Shown: positions 46,395 through 57,441 of the stretch, in pieces
Position numbering within the stretch: position 1 is the stretch's first letter
How the letters are laid out: each line of letters opens with the position of its first letter
Source of the DNA: Boswellia sacra
Taxonomy: Eukaryota > Streptophyta > Magnoliopsida > Sapindales > Burseraceae
DNA: 64,000 nt
Direction: 5' to 3'
Assembly (NCBI GenBank): GCA_013180625.2
Contig: SNVD02013915.1
Span: 789,176-853,175, forward strand
Notes under the pieces: model-generated
Databases searched by the model: none
What the model saw: only the letters and a program-made list of their open reading frames with translations
Told to the model about the DNA's origin: nothing
Translations under genes and position numbers: made by a program

Positions 46395-48027
46395 TAAGGC
46401 CTTTCTTAGATTCTCAAATCTAGTTGCATCTAATGCCTTAGTGGGCAAGTCAACCAATTATTTTTCAATGGAGATTTGTTCAATGTGTATCACCTTTGAT
46501 TCTACAAGCTCCCTTATAAAATAGTATCTTATGTCAATGTGTTTTATTCTAGAATGTTGAACTGAATTTTTAGAAATATTTATAACACCAGTATTATCAC
46601 AAAACATAGTTATAGGTTTTTGTTCAATACCATAATCACTTAGCATTTACTTCATTTAAAGTACTTGTGTACAACAACTCCTTGCTGCAATATATTCCGC
46701 TTCTGTAGTGGACAAAGATGGAATTTTGCTTTTTACTATGCCAAGAAACCAACTTAGTACCAAGGTAAAAACATCTCTCTAATGTGCTCTTCCTGTCATT
46801 TGCATTTCTTGCCCAATCAGGATCACTAAACCTTGCAAGACAAGTGTTTGTTTCTTTAGAAAATTATATCCCATAGTCATAAGTACCATGAACATACTTG
46901 ATAATTCTCTTGGTTGTTGCCAAGTGAGATTCCTTAGGATTTCCTTGAAATCTTACATAAAGTCTGACACTAAAACATAAATATAGTTTGCTTGTATTGA
47001 GATACAATAAGCTGCCAATGATGCTTCTATACAAACTTGTATCAATCTTTTTTCCTACATTATCTTTGAAGAGTTTCTAGTTAGTACAGATACGAGTTCT
47101 CATAGGCTTTGCCTTTTCAAGTTCAAATCTTTTTACAAGATTCTTAGCATATTTTGATTGAGATATGAATATCCCATCATCCATTTGCTTAACCTGTAAT
47201 CTAAGAAAGAAATTTAATTCTCCCACCATGCTCATCTCAAACTCTTTCTGCATAAACTTAACAAACTCATCAATCCTGTTTTTGTTAGCTAAGCCAAACA
47301 CAATACCATCCATATACACTTGAGCAACAATTGAATAATTAGGTGCATGTTTGATAAACAAAGTCTTATAATTGCTACCCCTAGTAAGGCCTCTCTTAAT
47401 CAGAAAATTTGTCAATCTTTCATACCAAGCTCTAAGAGCTTGTTTTAAACCATACAAAGCTTTATGCAACTTGTACACAAAATTAGGATGTTTAGGAATT
47501 TTAAATCCTTTAGACTGTTCAACAAAAGCCCATTTGATACAATTTAAAATCAAGCAAGTAAGCAATAGCACGTAATAATCTGATAGACTCAAGTCTAGCT
47601 ACTGGTGTAAAGGTTTCGTCAAAGTCTATGCCTTTTGCTTGTATGCAATCTTATGCTACTACCTAGCTTTATTCCTAGCTACTTGTCCATTCTCATTTGT
47701 TTTGTTCTTAAATATCCAATTAGTTCCAATAACATTTGCATTTTGTGGCCCAAGAACTAATTCCCAAACTTCATTACTTTTAAACTGATTAAGTTCATCT
47801 TGCATAGCCTAAATCCAAACATCTTCTTTTAAAGTTTCTTTCACATTTTTGAGCTCAATTAATGAAACATAACAAGCAAATCTTACCTTGCTTCTAGTCT
47901 TCATCATTCCTTTTGGACTTCTAATTATTAAACTAGTTGGATGCGCCTTTTGTGCCCAAGATGGTAGATCTTTTCTCTCATCATAATTTCTATTAAGTTT
48001 TTGTCTATAATAAATAAACTTATACAA
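46395..48027 (-). pseudogene. reverse-strand Sirevirus-like RT and RNase H
   Basis: On the minus strand: KEDVWIQAMQDELNQF-type RT start (about 47830-47770), a K(W)IFKNKT block, then [20 protein letters not shown] and VYMDGIVFG. In the last, the usual YVDD is YMDG, so the catalytic motif is damaged. KQMDDGIFISQSKYAKNLVK follows. RNase H pieces (WARNAND near 46810; CDNTGVINISKNSVQHSR) end near 46400. There are many stops. Confidence 0.85.
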
Positions 48028-48029
48028 AT

Positions 48030-48380
48030 ATATAAATAAAAATATTATTTATTTATATTATTAAACAAATATAATATAATATAAATTAATTAATTAAGAT
48101 AAATATATATAATATATAGATTAATAATTTTATATATAATTATTTATAAATAAATTTAAATTAAAAATTAGATTTAATAAACAAAAAAATATAATATATA
48201 ATATATAAAAAATTAAATTAATATGTAAATTAAACTTAATTTTAAATCATATAAATAAAATTTATTTATAAATAAATAAACATAAATAAATAATATAATT
48301 TATAAAAAGTTAAATTTATATGCAGAGTAAATTTAAATTTAAATTAAATAATATAGTTTTATATTTATATTATGTTTAAT

Positions 48381-48425
<45 letters not shown>

Positions 48426-48925
48426 TTTATAACATATATATATATGGGTTTTACCATGCAATATTTTGTCTTCTACTAAGATAGTATTATAAATTATACA
48501 TTTATAATAAATTTAAAAATCTTCCAAATTCTTAATTTTATATATTTTTAATATTTTTTATTATAATAGAACATGAAAAATAACATAAGTATTTTTGACA
48601 TATTGAAAAAAAAATTCATTATATAGTATTACTCACACATTGAACAAAATTAGTATATTTTTGTGTACAACCAAACACAGTAATTTGATTCCTATAAGAA
48701 TCAAAGACAAGATTTCTACAGGCAATCAAATATACTAATATTTCTTGCAGGCAATCAAACACAATAATATTTCTTTTCCAGGAATCAGATTCCTATATTT
48801 TACTTTCTCAAGAATGTGAGCCCTATTCCTATGAAACTAAACCCTCATATCAAGTGACCTCTAAAAGTTTTAATTAGGTATGTAGAACTTGTAAATAATT
48901 ATAAAAAATTAATTGTTAATACATG
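48030..48925. other. very AT-rich stretch with (TA)n tracts
   Basis: Nearly pure A/T with a long TA dinucleotide run at about 48389-48421. It has no genes, and it forms the left surroundings of the viral locus. Confidence 0.7.
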
Positions 48926-48941
48926 TATATATATATATATA
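48926..48941. repeat. (TA)n at left edge of viral locus
   Basis: tatatatatatatata directly abuts the first viral base (cgaggctcagag). The right edge of the locus is also a (TA)n run. Confidence 0.85.
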
Positions 48942-49321
48942 CGAGGCTCAGAGTACAAGCTCTGATTCCATTACTTAGAGAAAGTGATTACACAAGGGAT
49001 AGACACACGAGAGACTCGGCTCGTCTTCCGTGTCCCCATACAAAGCCCAAGTATCCTTTATATAGGCCGAGCCAGGATACTATGCTAGGATGCTTCTTTA
49101 TCTCTAAGGAATCTCCTTTACACGTTTACACTACTTTACAACTCACACCTTATCATTATCATCATTACACTGGACACCTCACTACATGACTCACACATAA
49201 AGACAATACAACATCATTACACTAGCATGATTCAACTCATGCTTTATTGCTTTATGTCACATCAAGTCACATCATGTCTATTCACCATTGCTTCCGCTGA
49301 CGGGTCCACTTTGCTTCCGCT
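48942..49321 (-). promoter_or_regulatory. viral intergenic region, reverse copy 1
   Basis: Reverse complement of the intergenic region at 58580-58962, including the TATA-bearing stretch (cctttatataggccgagcc, 49056 on) and the transcript-start side (tcgtgtgtctatccc in + sense). It ends on the (TA)n flank. Confidence 0.85.
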
Positions 49322-49856
49322 TTAATCTTCATCATTGTCGAAGAAGAAATCATCCTGCCATGGAACTTGATTGATTGGTGGAAGTTGTGGATCAACTGGT
49401 TCGTTAGGCAGTTGTGGCTGTGGCCAATCTTCCCATCCTTCGTCAAGATCTTCCCATGGTGGTGAAGGATTTTGAATCTCATTGGCTCTTCCTTGCTTGC
49501 GAAGCCATTCATGGTAATCATGCCGATATTCTTGAATCGACTCATCTTCAGAACTGTCATTTACGAGCTCGAGACTTTTAATCCTTTCTTTATAGAAGAG
49601 ATCTGGTGAATTGAGGACATTGTCTGAGACAGGACTGTGAGTACAGTATAGTAACGACATTTGATAGACTTCTGCCAATCTCTTTCTTGCGTGCAAACAT
49701 CCTTCCCAACACGTCTGGATATCATCACTCATATGATCATGGATAATTGGCTCAATAAATGGCTCTCTTGTTCTTCCCCATATATCGCTTAACTGAAAAA
49801 TTACTATCATCTTGTGGACAATTTGGAATCCACCTTTGAGCGTAAGCGTTAAGAGA
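49322..49856 (-). pseudogene. viral 3' coding region, C-terminal fragment (reverse)
   Basis: An open minus-strand frame matches residues from LLTLTLKGGFQIVHKM to the terminal FFFDNDED of the 3' region in the main copy, with very few differences. It is cut at 49856, where the sequence switches to the + strand intergenic region. Confidence 0.85.
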
Positions 49857-50222
49857 CATGATGTGACTTGATGTGACATAAAGCAATAAAGCATGAGTTG
49901 AGTCATGCTAGTGTAATGATGTTGTATTGTCTTTATGTGTGAGTCATGTAGTGAGGTGTCCAGTGTAATGATGATAATGATAAGGTGTGAGTTGTAAAGT
50001 AGTGTAAACGTGTAAAGGAGATTCCTTAGAGATAAGGAAGCATCCTAGCATAGTATCCTGGCTTGGCCTCTATAAAGGATACTTGGGCTTTGTATGAGGA
50101 CACGGAATACTAGCCGAGTCTCTCGTGTGTCTATCCCTTGTGTAATCACTTTCTCTAGTAATGGAATCAGAGCTTGTACTCTGAGTCTCGTAGTATTAGT
50201 GGTATCAGAGCCTATCCTCCCA
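49857..50222 (+). promoter_or_regulatory. viral intergenic promoter, + copy 1, with primer-binding site
   Basis: acatgatgtgacttgatgtg begins the intergenic region. A TATA-like ctctataaagg lies at about 50068-50078, and the transcribed part follows. The reverse-transcription primer site tggtatcagagcc is at about 50208-50220, a perfect TGGTATCAGAGC match to Met-tRNA as in caulimovirids. Confidence 0.85.
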
Positions 50223-50508
50223 AAAGGAGTTGAAGTCTAAGGTTCAAAATAATAAAGTTCTCTCAGTTCGGCCCTGCCGTCGGTTGAATTTTATCATTTA
50301 GATATCTTATGAATTTCTGAGTTAGAAGTTGTGATTCAGTTAAGGCTATCCAGAGTGAAGAAATATAGATTGAGGATACTTTTCTATTGTGGTGTGAATG
50401 CTTGAAAAGAAAGCCAAGGTGGCGTGAGAAAAAGAGCTAATATCCACAAGAAAAGTTATATCTATATTCTCCTTTTGTAGTAAGACCCTGAGAGGAAACA
50501 TAAGGACA
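50223..50508 (+). other. viral leader, + copy
   Basis: About 290 bases of leader between the primer site and the movement-protein ATG. It has short ORFs only. The same leader, partial, precedes the main copy (52677-52771) and is present in reverse at 58971-59228. Confidence 0.75.
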
Positions 50509-50710
50509 ATGGATAACCAAGAGATAGCAACGACTGAATTTGCAAAGTCTTCTTCAGAAGTTCCTTCTTCTTCTAGTTCAGTCACAAATTTTCATTATGA
50601 GGCAGAGTATGAATCAGATACTAAACCCAATTCTCTACAACCTTTTCATCTAGATCCTCTTAACCCTTATAAGTTCTATGATGTCAGTGTTCTTATTCCT
50701 AAACTAAAAA
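50509..50710 (+). pseudogene. viral movement protein, N-terminal fragment
   Basis: Begins MDNQEIATTEFAKSSSEVPS, identical in its compared part to the main copy starting at 52772, and breaks off after SVLIPKLK where another intergenic copy is joined. Only about 67 residues remain. Confidence 0.85.
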
Positions 50711-50888
50711 AATAGACATGATGTGACTTGATGTGACATAAAGCAATAAAGCATGAGTTGAGTCATGCTAGTGTAATGATGTTGTATTGTCTTTATGTGT
50801 GAGTCATGTAGTGAGGTGTCCAGTGTAATGATGATAATGATAAGGTGTGAGTTGTAAAGTAGTGTAAACGTGTAAAGGAGATTCCTTA
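50711..50888 (+). other. viral intergenic fragment
   Basis: aatagacatgatgtgacttg through gtgtaaaggagattcctta equals 58618-58792 of the main copy. It is joined on its right to a reverse coat-protein fragment. Confidence 0.85.
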
Positions 50889-51130
50889 TCATCTGACCAG
50901 TAATACCATTCATCTGAAAATTCTGGCTCATTGATAAGTTGAAGAAGTCTGATTGGAGCTTTCTTTTTCTGCTTGCATTGCCTGGCAAAATGTCCCTTCT
51001 TTCCGCAAATAAAACATTTGCCTGATTGCTTTGGGAACTTTCGCTTTTTGACAAAACGATACTTAGTCTTTATACTCTGGTTCCAAGACTTGGTAAATTT
51101 TTTCTTAGAATTCTTCTCTTTTTTGCACTG
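50889..51130 (-). pseudogene. viral coat-protein zinc-knuckle fragment (reverse)
   Basis: Reverse complement of about 55236-55477 of the main copy, including the CFICGKKGHFARQC knuckle and flanking basic stretch. It is joined on its right to a reverse intergenic copy. Confidence 0.88.
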
Positions 51131-51506
51131 GCTCAGAGTACAAGCTCTGATTCCATTACTTAGAGAAAGTGATTACACAAGGGATAGACACACGAGAGAC
51201 TTGGCTCGTATTCCGTGTCTCCATACAAAGCCCAAGTATCCTTTATATAGGCCAAGCCAGGATACTATGCTAGGATGCTTCCTTATCTCTAAGGAATCTT
51301 CTTTACACGTTTACACTACTTTACAACTTACACCTTATCATTATCATCATTACACTGGACACCTCACTACATGACTCACACATAAACACAATACAACATC
51401 ATTACACTAGCATGACTCAACTCATGCTTTATTGCTTTATGTCACATCTAGTCATATCATGTCTATTCACCATTGCTTCCGCTGACGGGTCCACTTTGCT
51501 TCCACT
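51131..51506 (-). promoter_or_regulatory. viral intergenic region, reverse copy 2
   Basis: Reverse complement of the intergenic region, contiguous with the reverse 3' coding region that follows. It carries the same TATA stretch (cctttatataggccaagcc). Confidence 0.85.
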
Positions 51507-52631
51507 TTAATCTTCATCATTGTCGAAGAAGAAATCATCCTGCCATGGAACTTGATTGATTGGTGGAAGTTGTGGATCAACTGGTTCGTTAGGCAGTTGT
51601 GGCTGTGGCCAATCTTCCCATCCTTCGTCAAGATCTTCCCATGGTGGTGAAGGATTCTGAATCTCATTGGCTCTTCCTTGCTTGCGAAGCCATTCATGGT
51701 AATCATGCCGATATTCTTGAATCGACTCATCTTCAGAACTGTCATTTACGAGCTCTAAACTTTTAATCCTTTCTTTATAGAAGAGATCTGGTGAATTGAG
51801 GACATTGTCTGAGACAGGACTGTGAGTACAGTATAACAACGGCATTTGATAGACTTCTGCCAATCTCTTTCTTGCGTGCAGACATCCTTCCCAACACGTC
51901 CGGATATCATCACTCATATGATCATGGATAATTGGCTCAATAAATGGTTCTCTTGTTCTTCCCCATATATCGCTTAACTGAAAAATTACTATCATCTTGT
52001 GGACAATTTTAAATCCACCTTTGAGCGTAAGCGTTAAGAGATCTTCAAAGATTGGAGAGAACATCCGATCAAACCATCGATTAGGATTATACCTTCTGCT
52101 CTTGTGAATTAATACAGGATCAAATACCATTGCTATTGGATATAGGTTGAACAATAGCCAATAGGAATAGTATCCTAGAGGAGAAGCTTCAGGTATGACG
52201 GAATGACCCCAATTTGTGTCTTCATCATGGACCACATGAAAATTTGGAGAGATCTGGTAGACCGTCTCAAAAATTTGATCAGGATTTGGTGAAGGAGAAA
52301 GCAATTGGAATCTCCTTTCTTCTGTGCTAGGACTCATCATGCATTGATATAAAAGATCCCACATTCTTCCAAAAGTTTTATCTGATGTTTCTGGATAGTC
52401 ACGAGCATAAAACACCCGATCTTCAATATCTGTTTTGATTTCTGGAGGCAAAAGAGAACAGAATGATGGAAGATCATAAAGGAATTCTGTTCCTTTCATT
52501 TTTGTTAGACCTGGTGGTTCCATTATTGTTTTGCCTTTGTAATCTTCAAGAGTTTGAGGAAGTTTTCTCTTTCTGAGACCTTCCTGTCTTCTTTCAAAGG
52601 CATCTTGACCTAGCATGTATGGCTTAGAGGA
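51507..52631 (-). pseudogene. viral 3' coding region of unknown function (reverse, uninterrupted)
   Basis: Minus-strand frame of 369 residues without a stop, from MLGQDAFERRQEG to FFFDNDED, equal to the C-terminal part of the frame ending at 58579. The upstream RNase H part is absent because the segment ends at 52631. The N-terminal half is globular (FLYDLPSFCSLLPPEIK, YYSYWLLFNLYPIAMVFD) and the C-terminus is acidic and Trp/Pro-rich. The family is unknown to me. Florendovirus-type genomes are described with an extra ORF of unknown role here. Confidence 0.8.
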
Positions 52632-52676
52632 ACTATGCTAGGATGCTTCCTTATCTCTAAGGAATAATGAGTATGC
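52632..52676 (-). other. 33-bp reverse intergenic splinter plus filler
   Basis: tatgctaggatgcttcctta to ggaat is a reverse piece of the intergenic region. It is followed by about 10 bases (aatgagtatgc) with no clear viral match, before the + leader begins at ccaagctggcgtggg. Confidence 0.75.
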
Positions 52677-52771
52677 CCAAGCTGGCGTGGGAAAAAGAGC
52701 TAATATCCACAAGAAAAGTTATATCTATATTCTCCTTTTGTAGTAAGACCCTGAGAGGCAACATAAGGACA

Positions 52772-53896
52772 ATGGATAACCAAGAGATAGCAACGACTGA
52801 ATTTGCAAAGTCTTCTTCAGAAGTTCCTTCTTCTTCTAGTTCAGTCACAAATTTTCATTATGAGGCAGAGTATGAATCAGATACTAAACCCAATTCTCTA
52901 CAACCTTTTCATCTAGATCCTCTTAACCCTTATAAGTTCTATGATGTCAGTGTTCTTATTCCTAAACTAAAAACCCTTGTTCCGTTTAGAACCCCTAAAC
53001 TCAAGTCCGTGTACAAGTCCTCAGAAGTGTCCGTCCAGTCTATTTCTTCAAGTTCTTCAGAAACCTATTTTCCTATAATTTCCGCACCAGATATCCAAAG
53101 ATACAGTCGAGAAGGCTACCGTGGAATTCATCTGGGAGCAATTCGAATAGGATTGCAACCATTATTCCTTGGTGGTAAAAATGTTACTTGTTTCATTGCA
53201 GTTCTAGATACTCGTTGGCAGTCTTTTGAAAAAGCTTTGATATCAGCTGTTGAGGTAGGTCTCAATCAAGGTCATGTTATCATACAAGTTGAGCCTAACT
53301 TTACCCTTGATATTTCCAAGCCTACTTTGCCAAACACTATCAAAGTCATGATCCAGTTACATGGATTAGAAATGAATCCCAATGAGTCAGCCCTTGCAAT
53401 TCATCATTCCATGACTTATAAAGTCCAAACCCATCTCTTTTCCCTGAACCACACAAATATGCCAATTACTAGACTCACTGGTAATGGTATAATCATTCAG
53501 CCTCAAACTTTCAAGCAAAATCAGCTCGTTTTTCCTCCAAAATGGATTAATGAGTATGAGCAGAGTAACAAGCCTCAAACTGTCCATGACAAGCCAAAGA
53601 TAGAAAAGCTGTCTGCTGGCAGAACCTCAGTTTCTTTTCCAAGAGAATCAGTTCCTATCTATCCCTGTGAAAAGTGTCAGCTGGATGGCAAGAATCCTAG
53701 ATCTTGCACTCATATGCCCAGAACTCATTTCCTTCCTAGATCTCATTCAGTGAAATATGGCGGATCCATCAATATGTTCAAATTTCCAGAAAATGATTTT
53801 GTCTCTAATGCCTCTGGAAATTATGTTGCTGGAAGCTGGGTTGTTCAAAAGCTTGATCCAACAGAGTTTGGTCCTATTGAAAAGGCGGTCAACTAG
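52772..53896 (+). pseudogene. viral movement protein domain, main copy
   Basis: From MDNQEIATTEFAK the frame is open for 374 residues and contains a 30K-superfamily movement-protein core: SVLIPKLKTLVPF, then VTCFIAVLDTRWQSFEKAL and VGLNQGHVIIQVEPNF. These proteins move virus through plasmodesmata. An ATG 105 bases upstream in the same frame lies in leader sequence and is probably not used. A Cys-containing block (CEKCQLDGKNPRSC) lies near the end. A TAG at 53894-53896 stops the frame, and the same frame reopens at once into the coat-protein part, so this is probably a point mutation within one polyprotein. Confidence 0.85.
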
Positions 53897-56075
53897 CACA
53901 ACACTAATGCTCTACAACAAAACAGAGCGTTAGAAGCTATTGCTGAGCAGCAAGAGCAGATTAAGCAAGAACTTCAAGAGATACGCAGGCGACTGAAGAA
54001 AGTTCACAGGCTAACAGTCAAACAACTTTCAGATGCTCATGAAAAACCTCGTCCAATCAACATGATTGTCAGTACTGGAGTTGACAGTGACTATTTTCTT
54101 AATCAAGTTCGTGAAGAGCAGCGAAGATTCTTTGAGCAAAAGAAGAAAAAGAAGATTTCTTGGAAGAAAGATAAGCCAAGAAAGAATTCTGATATTTGGG
54201 AAGAAAGTCCTACGGGCAACAGTGTCAAAGGCTTTTGGAGAAATTACGAAATGCCACATGTGCAACCATGGCCTATTCATGCCTCTGGTTGGGATGATGA
54301 TCAATCTAGTTCTACATCAGATGGATCAAACAATTCCTCTGAATCTTTATCTTCCTCAGTTGCTGAACCGGTTATGATGGAGCAGCCACATATTCCTGCA
54401 AATCCGACATATGTTGACACTACTGGTAGATTCAGACAGAGAACTCCTCAGTTTAAGCCAGACATGAGCAGAGGAGAAACATCAGGAGTATCTTCTTCGG
54501 CAAATGTTGGTGAAAACCAAAATCAAGAAAATCAAGAAGAGCTTGATGTTCAGATTCAGGTGCCAAACGCTCCAAATGTAAAAACTTTTTGGAATATTGA
54601 TGGTCTAAAACTAGAAGAAAGACCAGCATATTTTGAAAAGATGTTAGCTTGGGCAGAAGGAGAAATACAACGCGCTCCACATCTTAGCAAACGAGCAGTT
54701 ACTCTTCGACTTATCTCAGGATTTCTTGGATCCTTGAGAAGATGGTGGGCAGATACATTTACTGTGGCAGAAAAGGAGTATATCCTTAGTCATGATCAAC
54801 CATATAATGAGTTAATCAGATATATAGTTGCTCATTTCTTTGGTACTGGAGAGCGAGAAAGCGAAATTGCTGAGAAAGAATATCTTCAGAACAAGTGCTG
54901 TGATGTCCAAATGCTTGAGCAATATTTCCTCAAACAAGAATCTCTCTACTTCAAATTTAACAACCAGTCGGATACAATCAAAAGAACTTTTGTTCTTAAT
55001 ATGCCAGGTCCAGTAGCAGAGATGCTTGAAGCAAAACTGAAAGCAGATGGGATAATTGATCTTGCACCATACAGCCTTGCAAGTCTCTATCAGTTAGCAA
55101 CAGAAGTGATTCAAACTCATTGTCGCAATCAGGATCTCAAAAAGCACATGAAGCAGATTGAGAAAACTTCTCTTACAAAATACTGCAACAAAAAGCCGCA
55201 AGAATTTGGATGTTCTCATCTATCCCATTGCAAGTGCAAAAAAGAGAAGAATTCTAAGAAAAAATTTGCCAAGTCTTGGAAGCAGAGTATAAAGACTAAG
55301 TATCGTTTTGTCAAAAAGCGAAAGTTCCCAAAGCAATCAGGCAAATGTTTTATTTGCGGAAAGAAGGGACATTTTGCCAGGCAATGCAAGCAGAAAAAGA
55401 AAGCTCCAATCAGACTTCTTCAACTTATCAATGAGCCAGAATTTTCAGATGAATGGTATTACTGGTCAGATGATCCAGAAGATGCTTTGTTCTCAATAGA
55501 GGTCCAATCAGATGATTCAGAAGTTGAAACCAGCAGTGCATCAGAAGTTATCATGAATATTCCTCGTGAGGTACCTATTGATCTTACTATGCAGTCAGGT
55601 CCAATTTTTCGCCCATATGTCAAAGTGGTAATTCAAATTTCTGATCAAGACCAAGTTGCACTCTCTGCACTTATTGATACTGGAGCAGTTTCCTCTATAA
55701 TCCATAGCAACTGTCTTCCAAAGTCTCTATTTATTCCTACAGCAGTCCGATTTTCAGCCGCTAGTGGAGATTTGTTTCAAAGCAGCAAATGCACTAGAGC
55801 TATTAATCTATTGCCATTTCATAAACGGCATAGCTTTTTTGCGTTTGATCAGTCAGGCGAAGATCTATTGCTTGGGATGGATTTCCTAAGTATTCTCTCT
55901 CCATTCACTTTTCATCCTGAAGGATTTGCATTCACTATGCTTGATCCTGTTACTCAGAACTCTCGTTCTTGTCTTTTACCGTGGATAGAGAAATTCTCCA
56001 TCTCCAGGAGGGGTGAAAATGTCAAATCTCTTGCTCCAAAGTTTGAAACAGAGCACAAAGAACTTCTAGAATGTC
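53897..56075 (+). pseudogene. viral coat protein and aspartic protease, main copy
   Basis: Continues in the movement-protein frame after the TAG. A Gln/Glu-rich coiled-coil-like stretch (53900-54010) is followed by an acidic Ser-rich region and a coat-protein core (RRWWADTFTVAEKEYILS, HFFGTGERESEIAEKEYL). Basic clusters, a Cys cluster (CNKKPQEFGCSHLSHCKCKK) and a CCHC knuckle (CFICGKKGHFARQC, 55346-55387) come next. A retropepsin-type protease has ALIDTGAVSS (Asp codon 55676-55678) and LLLGMDFL. The frame is lost by a small indel near 56070, upstream of the RT. Confidence 0.88.
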
Positions 56076-57441
56076 TGTGGAGATGTTCCAAACAAGTTCT
56101 GGTCTCGAGAACAATATTTTGTTTCTCTCCCTTACAAAGACAATTGGGAGATGCCGCATCAAACAGCTTCACATCCAGGATTACCACATGATGAAGATCT
56201 TTGCAGAGAAGAAATCTCTGAACTTCTCAAAATAAATCTCATCAGTCCTTCAAAATCTGAATGGGCAAGTCAAGCTTTCTACGTCAACAACAGAGCTGAG
56301 CGTGTTCGTGGAAAGAAAAGATTCTGTATTGATTACAGAAAGCTCAATGACTGTTTGCGAGATATTCGATATCCTGTTCCAAGAAAGATTTGTCTCTTAA
56401 AGAGAATGGCTAAGTCAAAGATCTACTCAAAGTTCGATATGAAGTCAGGATTTTGGCAGGTGGGAGTCAGAAAAGAAGATCCTACAAAACAGCTTTCATT
56501 GTGCCACATGGTCACTATGAGTGGAACGTGATGCCTTTTGGTCTCAAGAATGCTCCTTCAGAATATCAGCACAGAATGGATGACGTGTACAAAGACATAA
56601 TTAACTTTTGTCTTGTATACATTGATGATGTCCTTATCTTCAGCAATAATGACGAAGATCATGTCCAGCATCTTAAACAGTTCAAGAGTTTAACTTTTGA
56701 GCATGGCTTGGTCTTATCCGAAAGAAAGATGTTCATTGGAATCCCAGAAGTAGATTTCCTTGGATTACATATCAAGGATGGCTACACAAAGCCAATGCCA
56801 CATATTGCTGAAAAGATATTCTTGTTCCCTGACAAGTTGACAAGCAGAAAGATGATTCAACAATTCTTGGGAATCGTCAATTATGCAGGAGATTATATAA
56901 AGAATTTGTCCAGATACACTAGCAAAATCTCAAGGCATATAAGGAAGAAAGCAGCAGCATGGTCTGACGAAGCGACACAAGCTGTAATTGATTTGAAAGA
57001 AAAATGCAGGTCTCTTCCTCCTTTAAAGATTCCTGACACGGGACAACTCATCCTTCAGACTGACGCAAGTGACAAATTTTGGGGAGCAGTGCTACTTGAA
57101 CAAGAAGGGAGCTACAGAAGAATTTGTGCATATAAATCCGGGCAGTTCTCAGACTCTCAACAACACTATCCTTCATCCAAGAAAGAAGTGTTAGCGGTCA
57201 TCAACGCTATCAAAAAATTTCAATTCCATCTCTCTCTTGAAGAATTTGTGGTTGAAACATACTACAAATATTTCGAGGGATTGCTTAGAAGAAGAGAAGG
57301 CGAGATTCCAGATCCTCAACTTGCTAGATGGTCAGAGTCTCTTTCTAGATTCAAGTTTAAGGTTCGCTACATCAAAGGAGAATCAAACGTGTTAGCAGAT
57401 TTTCTGTCCAGACCAATTCCTAGACCTATTCAAGTGATAAC
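56076..57441 (+). pseudogene. viral reverse transcriptase and RNase H, main copy
   Basis: The RT begins in a different frame after the ~56070 indel (RFCIDYRKLNDCLRDIRYPV, SKIYSKFDMKSGFWQV). It shifts again near 56480-56490 and continues VMPFGLKNAPSEYQHRM and VYIDDVLIFSNN (YIDD at 56618-56629). The RNase H has LILQTDASDKFWGAVLLEQ, YPSSKKEVLAVINAIKKF and SNVLADFLSRP. The catalytic motifs are conserved, so only the two frameshifts prevent a continuous reading here. The gene converts the viral RNA to DNA in the virus. In this integrated copy it is broken. Confidence 0.9.

Larger units (their letters stand above)
42313..48015 (-). mobile_element. Sirevirus-like element, reverse orientation, 5'-truncated
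   Basis: Reading on the minus strand: the RT start (about 48010 down to 47077), RNase H, a spacer, the extra ORF, a polypurine tract and one LTR (43178-42313). The protein pieces are closely similar to those of the element at 24380-33107, so they are the same family. Gag, protease, integrase and the 5' LTR are missing. The break near 48015 abuts very AT-rich DNA. Confidence 0.85.

Noticed and set aside
48923..49189. + ORFs across viral intergenic copies (also 50973-51374)
   Set aside because: They read the intergenic region in antisense, and the same peptide recurs wherever that region is copied.
53387..54304. Minus ORFs opposite the viral coding region (also 54453-54680, 55954-56187, 58287-58487)
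   Set aside because: Antisense shadows of the movement and coat protein frames and other viral frames.
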